Part shown: positions 1 to 5,438 of the stretch, one piece after another | Numbering within the stretch: the stretch's first letter is position 1 | Layout of the letters: the number at the start of each line of letters is the position of its first letter | DNA from: Ilumatobacteraceae bacterium | Lineage (GTDB): Bacteria > Actinomycetota > Acidimicrobiia > Acidimicrobiales > Ilumatobacteraceae | Direction of reading: 5' to 3' | Length of the DNA stretch: 10,964 bases | Assembly: GCA_023253435.1 (NCBI GenBank) | Contig: JALRGJ010000028.1 | Span: 1-10,964, forward strand | Made by a program: the position numbers and the translations under genes | The notes under the pieces: generated by a model | The model's input: only the letters and a program-made list of their open reading frames with translations | Told to the model about the DNA's origin: nothing | The model's database searches: none

Positions 1-42
1 GTACCTTGCGGACAAGGGACCACCAAGGAGCCCAGGGGCTCC

Positions 43-50
43 AGAAGGAG
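43..50 (+). promoter_or_regulatory. Shine-Dalgarno site of the small basic ORF
   Basis: The run AGAAGGAG ends 6 bases before the ATG at 57. This is a near-consensus ribosome binding site at good spacing. It favours that ATG over the in-frame TTG at 6 and GTG at 54, and is the main evidence that the short ORF is translated. Confidence 0.7.
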
Positions 51-56
51 ACTGTG

Positions 57-365
57 ATGAGTCAGAGACATCGCAATCAGGACCTCGCGCCACTTGCGCG
101 GGCCGACCTCCGGGCTCACGCTCATAATGAGCGTCATCGTGTGAACAGCGAACTTCACCAAGTAGTGGAGGCTGTCCAGCATGGTGTTGAGCCTCTTGAT
201 GTGGAAGAGCCAGGACCGCTCTGGAAACCCGCACATCATCATGATGCGGAACGAGGAATGGAAAAGACGCGTCGTAAGCCACTGAAGCATTGGAAGACAA
301 AAGATTGGAAGCGACGGAAGGCAATTCGCAGGAATCGCGCCCTTGCTTGGAAGAACGTGGCTTAG
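57..365 (+). CDS. small basic His/Arg-rich hypothetical protein
   Basis: This is a 102-residue protein of unknown function; I do not recognise a family. The ATG at 57 is chosen because a strong AGAAGGAG lies 6 bases upstream. The N-terminal two thirds mix acidic, histidine and arginine residues, with an HHH run near residue 69. The last 35 or so residues are strongly basic, with regularly spaced Trp, Lys and Arg (KHWKTKDWKRRKAIRRNRA) and no hydrophobic segment. That looks like a nucleic-acid-binding or ribosome-associated tail rather than an enzyme, but this is inference from composition. It is convergent with the acetyltransferase gene, and the two stop codons overlap. It could still be a chance ORF, although no competing long ORF covers the region on either strand. 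Confidence 0.6.
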   Translation: MSQRHRNQDLAPLARADLRAHAHNERHRVNSELHQVVEAVQHGVEPLDVEEPGPLWKPAHHHDAERGMEKTRRKPLKHWKTKDWKRRKAIRRNRALAWKNVA

Positions 366-988
366 TTCAGCCAGTCTGAGACGAGTTGAACACGTCGTTC
401 GTGCCACTCTTCAATAGTGATGCCGTATCGAACATGGTCTTCCCACACGCCATTGATTTCTAAAAAGCGTTCGGCGAGGCCTTCTTCACGAATCTGAAGT
501 TTTTCCATGACACGTCGTGAGTTGCCGTTTCGCGGAATGATGCAGATTTCCATCCGATGAAGGTGCAGTTCTTCGAATGCGTATTGCAGCACAACTAAGA
601 CTGCTTCTGACATTAATGATTGACCAGCTCGTAATCGATCAATCCAATAACCGATGGTGGCAGATTGAAAAGCACCCCGTACAACATTGTTGATGTTTAT
701 CTCGCCAGCAAAAGCTCCATCAACAAAAATTCCGAATGCATATTGTGAACCTGCGAGCCGTTCTCGCTCTCTGGCGCCGCATCGCGCTGCAAAGACATCA
801 CGATTTGATTCTGGATCCGGGTGGTGGGGAAGCCGGGCTGGCTCCCACTTTGTGAGCCACTCACCATTACGTCTGCGAACATCTGCCCAACCGTTGAAGT
901 CTTGAGGCACGAGCGGACGCAGCACAACGCGGCGGCCATACAGCCTGAGACCAACACTGCTTGGTCGTGCGGGATGCATTGCCGTCAT
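362..988 (-). CDS. GNAT acetyltransferase, RimJ/RimL type
   Basis: A 208-residue GNAT-fold N-acetyltransferase of the RimJ/RimL group, which transfers acetyl from acetyl-CoA to an N-terminal or small-molecule amine. The N-terminal strand (LYGRRVVLRPL, residues 16-26), the FGIFVDGAFAGEININN strand pair (85-101), the YWID element (114-117) and the C-terminal HRMEICIIPRNGNSRRVMEKL segment (144-164) follow the family order. The acetyl-CoA pyrophosphate loop reads AGQSLMSEA (121-129), where most relatives have a second Gly in place of the Ser, a mild deviation. The start codon overlaps the ppx stop as ATGA, so it is probably translationally coupled as the last gene of its operon. An ATG three codons in (979) is an alternative start. 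The substrate cannot be predicted; ribosomal protein acetylation is one possibility. Confidence 0.88.
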   Translation of the reverse strand: MTAMHPARPSSVGLRLYGRRVVLRPLVPQDFNGWADVRRRNGEWLTKWEPARLPHHPDPESNRDVFAARCGARERERLAGSQYAFGIFVDGAFAGEININNVVRGAFQSATIGYWIDRLRAGQSLMSEAVLVVLQYAFEELHLHRMEICIIPRNGNSRRVMEKLQIREEGLAERFLEINGVWEDHVRYGITIEEWHERRVQLVSDWLN

Positions 989-1902
989 GTGCCTAGTCTT
1001 TCACGCTCCGCAACACCATCGAGAAGGCTGCGAGCAGAAACAGTAATTGCATCAATCTTCAGGCGGCGCATGGTTGCCACCAAAATGCAACATCCAGCCA
1101 CGATGATGTCTGCTCTGTCGCGGGGGAGGCCTGGATTCAAGATGCGATCTTCGAACGGTTCTGTTGCAAGGGTTCGGAACACGTCTTCTGCCGCATCTCT
1201 TGTGAGTTCAAAACCGTGCACTGCACTTTCGTCGAATTGTTGTAGTCCAATCTCTACTGCAGCAATGGTCACAATTGTGCCTCCCACGCCGATGACTCGT
1301 GGAGGTGACACCATGGCGGGCATTGCTCTTCCAATTTCTTCAAGTTCATCTGCAACCGCTCCAATGAGATTGGTGAGATCTTCTGGATAGGGAGGATCGG
1401 TAGACAAATGAGATGCGGTAGAGGTAACTGCGCCAAAAGGAATGCTGACTGATTGATCTGCGCTTAGCACACCAAGTGTGTACTCGGTACTACCACCACC
1501 TATGTCGAGCACCAGCGTGGGTGAAGTGTGTGTGCTGCCAGAGAGCGCGCCTGAAAATGCCAATGACGCTTCTTGTTCTTCAGTCAGAATCTCAAGCGTC
1601 AACCCGGTGCGTTGAAGTAACTGTGACACAAAATGTTCAGCGTTTTGTGCGCGTCGACAAGCAGCCGTTCCCACTATTACTAGTTTTTCCGCGCCAAGAC
1701 TTTGGGCGGTAGCAATGTGCTGGTCAATAGTGTGCAATGTGCGTTCAATGGCATTGGTGGAAAGTTCTCCGGTGGAGTGCAGATTCTCACCCAGCCGAGT
1801 GACGGCAACATTTCGGCATAACTGGTTTCCATTGGCATCTGTTACCAACAAATTGGTGGAGTTTGTACCAACGTCGATGACAGCAACTGATACCTGACTC
1901 AT
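985..1902 (-). CDS. ppx: Ppx/GppA family exopolyphosphatase/guanosine pentaphosphatase
   Basis: A 305-residue cytoplasmic phosphatase of the ASKHA fold that removes terminal phosphate from polyphosphate and/or pppGpp. The family motifs appear in order: phosphate-1 loop IDVGTNSTNLLV (9-20), GTAACRRAQN (78-87), the TEEQEA segment with the probable catalytic glutamate E111, phosphate-2 loop VLDIGGGSTEY (131-141), adenosine-type motif GVGGT (205-209) and NPGLPRDRADIIVAG (256-270). Length matches the short actinobacterial PPX type without the extra C-terminal domain of E. coli Ppx. The start overlaps the DUF501 stop as ATGA and there is no Shine-Dalgarno sequence, which suggests translational coupling. 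DUF501 next to ppx is a conserved actinobacterial arrangement. Family is certain; whether polyphosphate or pppGpp is preferred is not decidable here. Confidence 0.95.
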   Translation of the reverse strand: MSQVSVAVIDVGTNSTNLLVTDANGNQLCRNVAVTRLGENLHSTGELSTNAIERTLHTIDQHIATAQSLGAEKLVIVGTAACRRAQNAEHFVSQLLQRTGLTLEILTEEQEASLAFSGALSGSTHTSPTLVLDIGGGSTEYTLGVLSADQSVSIPFGAVTSTASHLSTDPPYPEDLTNLIGAVADELEEIGRAMPAMVSPPRVIGVGGTIVTIAAVEIGLQQFDESAVHGFELTRDAAEDVFRTLATEPFEDRILNPGLPRDRADIIVAGCCILVATMRRLKIDAITVSARSLLDGVAERERLGT

Positions 1903-2387
1903 ATGCGTTGCGCTCTGTGGATTCCGCGTGCGTCAAGTTGGTCTGCCACCCATTGACCCACTGCATCTTCTGCCCCAGCTAACCAATATGCAAAGTGGGC
2001 ATGTAAACATTTCACGCCCTGACGTGTTCCGCCTACGCCGGCAGAGGGGCGTGGCCCCGTATGAGTTGAAGGGATCAGGGCATCTCGCTCCTTTGCATAC
2101 CGTTCGTGAATGAGTGCAATTTCAGGAAGACCTATCAGATCTTCCACGTGATCAATCACGCCTTCTGCTTCAAGTGTGCTCACCGCATGTACTTCAGTGC
2201 TTCCTACCAACCAATACAACGTGGGCATGGGAGTTCCGTCGTTGAGAAGCGGGGCATTTTTCAGTACCACTGGTTCACCATGGTGATCACGCACCACGAC
2301 ACGAAATTCCCCTTGAGGAACTCGACCAATGAGTTGTGTGACTGCGACGAGGTCTTGCTCAGAGGGCACAGGGCCCTGCAACAGCAT
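1899..2387 (-). CDS. DUF501 domain-containing protein
   Basis: A 162-residue protein of the DUF501 family, whose biochemical role is unknown. Recognisable family segments are PTLYWLVGS (55-63), the LIHERYAKER helix (92-101) and the C-terminal block GVGGTRQGVKCLHAHFAYWLAG (117-138), with Cys127, His129 and His131 clustered like a possible metal or catalytic site (inference). In many Actinobacteria this gene sits between a divIC/ftsB-like gene and ppx, downstream of enolase. Here ppx follows, but the gene upstream is coxG, separated by only 4 bases, so the usual upstream neighbours are missing from this locus. No signal peptide or membrane segment is present. Confidence 0.93.
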   Translation of the reverse strand: MLLQGPVPSEQDLVAVTQLIGRVPQGEFRVVVRDHHGEPVVLKNAPLLNDGTPMPTLYWLVGSTEVHAVSTLEAEGVIDHVEDLIGLPEIALIHERYAKERDALIPSTHTGPRPSAGVGGTRQGVKCLHAHFAYWLAGAEDAVGQWVADQLDARGIHRAQRI

Positions 2388-2391
2388 GGTC

Positions 2392-3030
2392 TTACTTAAC
2401 GACGAGCCAGATAACTACTGCTGCAACTACTGCGACAACCGGCAACGCACGCTTCAAGATGGTGTTACCGCTCACTGCTAGCAAGTTGAGTGCTTCTGCT
2501 TCTGGGGCATCAATTTTTCTGACAACTGGTTCACCAGATTCTGCTACCGGAGCAGGCTCTGGTGTGGCCGGAGTGGATGCCGCGCCAGATGCAATGAGTT
2601 CATTGAGGTTGACAACAAACTGCGCCAAGATTTTGTCGGAGACATCGGCCATTGCTCCACGACCAAACTGGGCAACTTTGCCAGTGATTGCAAGATCTGT
2701 GTTAACGGTGACAGACGTACTTGTAGGTGTTTCGGCAGTGAGTTCTGCAGTAATGAGTGCTGATGCATTGCCCTTACCGCCAGTGTCTCTACCTTCGCCT
2801 TTGAGAACAACGCGATGGGCTGCGTCGTCGCGCTCAGTAAAACTTGCCTGACCTTTGAACTGTGCTTGGATGGGTCCTACCTTCACTTTGACGACGCCGC
2901 GGTACGTGTCGCCTTCTACTTCTTGCAACTGAGCACCAGGCAAGCAAGGGGCAATTCGTTCAACATCGGTGAGGATGCGCCATGCATCTTCAACGGGAAC
3001 TGGAACTGTGAAGTGATGATTCAGGTCCAT
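2392..3030 (-). CDS. coxG: CoxG-like SRPBCC protein with C-terminal membrane anchor
   Basis: A 212-residue member of the CO dehydrogenase subunit G (CoxG) family. Residues 1-146 form the START/SRPBCC ligand-binding domain, with characteristic CLPGA (29-33), VKVKVGPIQAQF (47-58) and VAQFGRG (119-125). A Pro/Ala/Glu-rich linker (about 147-185) leads to a single hydrophobic helix (about 194-211) that ends the protein, giving a tail-anchored topology with the binding domain probably in the cytoplasm. CoxG proteins are linked to membrane recruitment of molybdenum hydroxylases and to their coupling with the quinone pool. The ATG overlaps the end of the nucleotidyltransferase gene by 10 bases, and a GGAGG lies 10 bases upstream. 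DUF501 follows after 4 bases. Assignment to the family is firm; the partner enzyme is unknown. Confidence 0.92.
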   Translation of the reverse strand: MDLNHHFTVPVPVEDAWRILTDVERIAPCLPGAQLQEVEGDTYRGVVKVKVGPIQAQFKGQASFTERDDAAHRVVLKGEGRDTGGKGNASALITAELTAETPTSTSVTVNTDLAITGKVAQFGRGAMADVSDKILAQFVVNLNELIASGAASTPATPEPAPVAESGEPVVRKIDAPEAEALNLLAVSGNTILKRALPVVAVVAAVVIWLVVK

Positions 3031-3599
3031 TGTGAGAGATCCTCCGAGGTATCGATGTCTGCGGAATTGCCCTTGCAGGCTACTTGGCGAACTAGTTCAG
3101 GGTGCATGTGCATCAAGACACGTGCACCCGCATCTGGCTCAGAAGTCAATGATTCAAAGAGGTCCCATACAGATGAGTCCAACTTCACAGGGTTAGCACG
3201 TACTCCGTTATACGTAGCCACCACGATGGGTCCCTCCGTTGCTGCCACGGTTCGCCACGCCTCGCTCGTAATAAATGGCTGGTCTGCTAGTCCCACCACG
3301 ATGGAAGAGAACCCGTGTTGTCTGGCGTACTGGATGGCCGTGCGGACAGAACTGTGCTGTCCTGTTGCCCAGTGGGGATTGTGAACGCAGGTAAGCCCTG
3401 TAGCGGCCTCTGAGAGGTCGATAGCTCCGGTGACCACAATGAATGAGGGGAGCCCAGAGTCCCTCAGGGAAGCGATGGCGTGGGCGATCAGAGGCTTTCC
3501 CCGAAATGGGGTCAGGAGTTTGTGGGTACTGCCCTGGAATCTGGTTCCAGAGCCCGCAGCCAAAAGAACTCCCAGAGGTAGGTGCATACCGATGTCCAT
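3021..3599 (-). CDS. MocA-like molybdenum cofactor cytidylyltransferase (NTP-transferase family)
   Basis: A 192-residue nucleotidyltransferase of the MobA-like NTP_transf_3 type, best read as a MocA-like enzyme that adds CMP to molybdopterin to form the MCD cofactor used by CO dehydrogenase-type hydroxylases. Visible are the nucleotide loop LLAAGSGTRF with downstream Lys27 (12-27), the NPHWATGQHSSVRTAI block (74-89), the metal-binding GLADQPFI (103-110) and the C-terminal DIDTSEDL (181-188). The substrate-side segment GVRANPVKL (132-140) departs from the usual G-x-P-x-hydrophobic pattern. The open frame runs 59 codons further upstream, but that part is antisense to the peptidase signal peptide and lacks family similarity. 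ATG 3599 is used; ATG 3587 (188 residues) is equally possible, as neither has a clear Shine-Dalgarno site. It overlaps coxG downstream. A MobA (GMP) role is less likely in this context. Confidence 0.87.
   Translation of the reverse strand: MDIGMHLPLGVLLAAGSGTRFQGSTHKLLTPFRGKPLIAHAIASLRDSGLPSFIVVTGAIDLSEAATGLTCVHNPHWATGQHSSVRTAIQYARQHGFSSIVVGLADQPFITSEAWRTVAATEGPIVVATYNGVRANPVKLDSSVWDLFESLTSEPDAGARVLMHMHPELVRQVACKGNSADIDTSEDLSQWT
3041..3045 (-). promoter_or_regulatory. Shine-Dalgarno site of coxG
   Basis: GGAGG on the minus strand lies 10 bases before the coxG ATG (3030), inside the 3' end of the nucleotidyltransferase gene. It supports the annotated start and independent initiation on coxG. 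Confidence 0.6.
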
Positions 3600-4305
3600 C
3601 CGTAATAGCCTGCCTGAAATGTCTGGGACAGCCACTCTCCGGCGCGGATTCATCGCGTTTTGCTTGGTGGGCGCTCTAAGTGCGCCCGTCACTGCCCATG
3701 CTGAGAATAAATCTCCTGCCCCAAAGCGTGTGACCACGGAAATGCCTGGTGGCAAATTCCGGAAACGAAATGCCATCTCTCTTGCCGCTCACAGTGCGCT
3801 CTCCATCATCACTCGTACAGAAAATATTGAAGACCCCGTCTATGTGAATGCAAGAAGGGCAACATCAGATCTTGTTGCCCAAGCGATGTCACTCGATGCC
3901 GAGCGGTTGCACAAGGCGTGGGGCGGAGTACCTCGTGATCATCAAATTGCGGTCTTAGCAGCAATTACACAACTAAATGTTCGATACGTGCCAGGCAAAG
4001 AAGATTCTTATGTGCAGATGGATTGCTCTGGTTTGATGTGGTACTCGTGGCGTGTCGCTGGGGTTGATGCTCCTCGACAAGCTGTGTCGTTGTTAGATCC
4101 TCGTATGCGAGTAGAGCGTAAAGATGCGCGTGCAGGAGATGTAGTGGGTGAAGGAACTCATGTTCATTTGTATCTAGGAATAGATCTCGCCATGATTCAT
4201 GCGCCGTTCAATGGCAAAAAAGTGAAATTCAAAATCATGTCTGAAGAACAAGCTGCACGTGTTGTATGGACAGATCCATCCAAGATTGCTACATATCGCT
4301 TGTAA
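3592..4305 (+). CDS. secreted NlpC/P60-type cysteine peptidase
   Basis: A 237-residue exported protein with a C-terminal NlpC/P60-like domain, expected to cut peptide bonds in peptidoglycan stem peptides outside the membrane. A signal peptide is visible: TLRRGF followed by hydrophobic IAFCLVGALSAPVTAHA, with a probable cleavage after AHA (about residue 37). The catalytic residues follow family order: Cys145 in QMDCSGLMWYSW, His190 in THVHLYLG and His203 in MIHAPF. Residues about 38-130 form a basic, helical-looking region with no recognised wall-binding repeats. ATG 3592 has a weak AGGTG 7 bases upstream; ATG 3619 would give a more typical signal peptide but lacks such a site. It lies on the opposite strand between two blocks of cofactor-maturation genes, and its 5' end touches or overlaps the nucleotidyltransferase start. 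The frame is open back to 3430, antisense to that gene. Confidence 0.85.
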   Translation: MSIRNSLPEMSGTATLRRGFIAFCLVGALSAPVTAHAENKSPAPKRVTTEMPGGKFRKRNAISLAAHSALSIITRTENIEDPVYVNARRATSDLVAQAMSLDAERLHKAWGGVPRDHQIAVLAAITQLNVRYVPGKEDSYVQMDCSGLMWYSWRVAGVDAPRQAVSLLDPRMRVERKDARAGDVVGEGTHVHLYLGIDLAMIHAPFNGKKVKFKIMSEEQAARVVWTDPSKIATYRL

Positions 4306-4320
4306 TTTTTTAGGCTCTCT

Positions 4321-5121
4321 CTAATGAATTGGGCCGTCTGTGGCGCCCAAACGCGTTGCGTTGCGCCCAGTTCTCGATGCAATGATTTCTCCCACAATGG
4401 AGATTGCGGTTTCTTCTGGAGTGCGACCACCGAGATCTAGTCCGATGGGTGAGTGAAGTCTGCTGAGTTCATCAGGGGACGTAACGCCTACTTCAGCAAG
4501 TCGTTCTAAACGCTTTGCATGCGTCTTGCGACTTCCCATAACACCGATGTAGCCCACGCTTGTGGCAAGAGCACCTTGAATTGCAGGCACATCAAATTTT
4601 GGATCATGAGTGAGAATGCATACTGCATCGCGTGGTCCTAGTCTGTTTCCGCGTTCTTCAAACATTGGAGTGGGCCACGTCACACGAACTTCATCTGCCA
4701 TTGGGAATCTGCGGCGCGTCGCAAAGATTTCTCTCGCGTCACACACTGTGACGTGGTAGCCGAGAATTTTTGCCACACGAGCAAGCGCTGCGGTGAAGTC
4801 GACAGCGCCAAAAATCCACATGAGTGGTGGTGGAGAGAAGCTTTCAATAAAAACCTGAACTGTTTCAGTGTCAATGAGGTCTTCCGGTGTTGATTGACCG
4901 TGTGGCCCATAATGGCGAACGATGGTGCGCCCCGCCTCAAGTTCTCCCATGGCATCTCTGCTGATGACACGATCGATATCTGAGTTGCCAAGTGATCCCG
5001 CAACAATTCCTTGGGGGGTCACCACCATTGTTGCTCCTACGTTTGGTCCTTCAATAATGGTGACAAGAGAAACTGGCGCGTTGTCTCGCACGAGGGCAGC
5101 AAAAGTTTCGTACGTGCTCAC
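4321..5121 (-). CDS. XdhC-family protein with Rossmann domain (second XdhC gene)
   Basis: A 266-residue XdhC/CoxF-type protein that should take part in handing sulfurated molybdenum cofactor to a xanthine dehydrogenase or CO dehydrogenase-type enzyme. Residues 1-96 form a divergent XdhC_CoxI-type domain (VSLVTIIEG, GIVAGSLGN, VQVFIESF). Residues about 97-250 form the XdhC C-terminal Rossmann domain: MWIFGAVDFTAALARVAKIL, VTVCDAR, LTHDPKFDVPAI, YIGVMGSRKTHAKRL and SPIGLDLGGRTPEETAISI. The GTG start at 5121 is chosen because GTGA overlaps the stop of the preceding gene and GGAG lies 5 bases upstream; the frame is open 53 more codons, but that part only shadows the upstream gene. The first domain lacks the GGC cysteine present in its neighbour. 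Convergent with the peptidase gene, 15 bases away. Confidence 0.92.
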   Translation of the reverse strand: MSTYETFAALVRDNAPVSLVTIIEGPNVGATMVVTPQGIVAGSLGNSDIDRVISRDAMGELEAGRTIVRHYGPHGQSTPEDLIDTETVQVFIESFSPPPLMWIFGAVDFTAALARVAKILGYHVTVCDAREIFATRRRFPMADEVRVTWPTPMFEERGNRLGPRDAVCILTHDPKFDVPAIQGALATSVGYIGVMGSRKTHAKRLERLAEVGVTSPDELSRLHSPIGLDLGGRTPEETAISIVGEIIASRTGRNATRLGATDGPIH

Positions 5122-5438
5122 GCCCACTCCAACGGCTGAATGAATAAGTGAATGATGCCCCCACATGTCAGGCCCACGGCGAATGCCTCGTCGTCTGAGT
5201 AGCCAAAGGTGACCACTCTGCTGGGTTGTTCGCCGGCCAAGATTGCGAGAGCTTCTGTGACAACAGCACTTTCTACGCAACCACCGCTGACTGATCCGAT
5301 CACTTCACCGTCTTCATTGACAGCCATAGCCGCTCCGGCGCCCCGAGGGCCAGAGCCTTGAATATCAACCACGCGAGCAAGAGCTATGCGCTTACCTGTC
5401 TTTTTCCAGCGGTCGAGTTCGTCGAGTAATTCACGCAT
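5118..5438 (-). CDS. XdhC_CoxI-domain protein (first XdhC gene)
   Basis: A 106-residue protein consisting only of the XdhC_CoxI domain. In full-length XdhC this domain precedes the Rossmann domain, and the family binds molybdenum cofactor and delivers it to xanthine dehydrogenase-type enzymes. Visible signatures are IALARVVDIQGSGPRGAGA (18-36), GEVIGSVSGGCVESAVV (44-60) with conserved Cys54, FGYSDDEAFAVGLTCGG (78-94) with Cys92, and the terminal IHLFIQPLE. The start overlaps the coxE stop by 8 bases (ATGCGTGA) and has an AAGG about 9 bases upstream. Its stop overlaps the next gene's GTG start. A short CoxI-only protein beside a longer XdhC protein is a recurrent actinobacterial arrangement, so it is not a truncated pseudogene. 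The two products probably act together. Confidence 0.93.
   Translation of the reverse strand: MRELLDELDRWKKTGKRIALARVVDIQGSGPRGAGAAMAVNEDGEVIGSVSGGCVESAVVTEALAILAGEQPSRVVTFGYSDDEAFAVGLTCGGIIHLFIQPLEWA
5127..5130 (-). promoter_or_regulatory. Shine-Dalgarno site deciding the GTG start of the second XdhC gene
   Basis: GGAG on the minus strand is followed by 5 bases and then GTG at 5121, which overlaps the upstream TGA stop as GTGA. This combination argues for two translationally coupled genes rather than a frameshifted single XdhC. Confidence 0.6.

Noticed and set aside
358..373. TGGCT/AGCCA hairpin at the convergent stops of the small ORF and acetyltransferase
   Set aside because: A 5-bp stem with a 6-base loop and no T-tract is too weak to call a terminator.
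821..1390. Long plus-strand ORF of 189 codons opposite ppx and the acetyltransferase
   Set aside because: It is antisense to two genes with complete family motifs, is rich in low-information Ser/Arg/Thr sequence and has no recognisable domain.
3430..3591. N-terminal extension of the NlpC/P60 peptidase by 54 codons
   Set aside because: It would bury the signal peptide inside the protein; it is antisense to the first part of the nucleotidyltransferase.
3600..3776. N-terminal extension of the nucleotidyltransferase by 59 codons
   Set aside because: The extension lies antisense to the peptidase signal peptide, has no family similarity, and would push the nucleotide loop far from the N-terminus, where it belongs in this family.
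4290..4312. Terminator after the peptidase gene (T6 tract)
   Set aside because: The run of six T is preceded only by a 4-bp AT-rich stem (TACA/TGTA), which is not a convincing intrinsic terminator.
5118..5280. Possible frameshift splitting one xdhC gene into two pieces
   Set aside because: A GTGA stop/start overlap with GGAG 5 bases upstream gives a proper second start, both products have complete domains, and the second has its own CoxI-type domain. This fits two intact genes.
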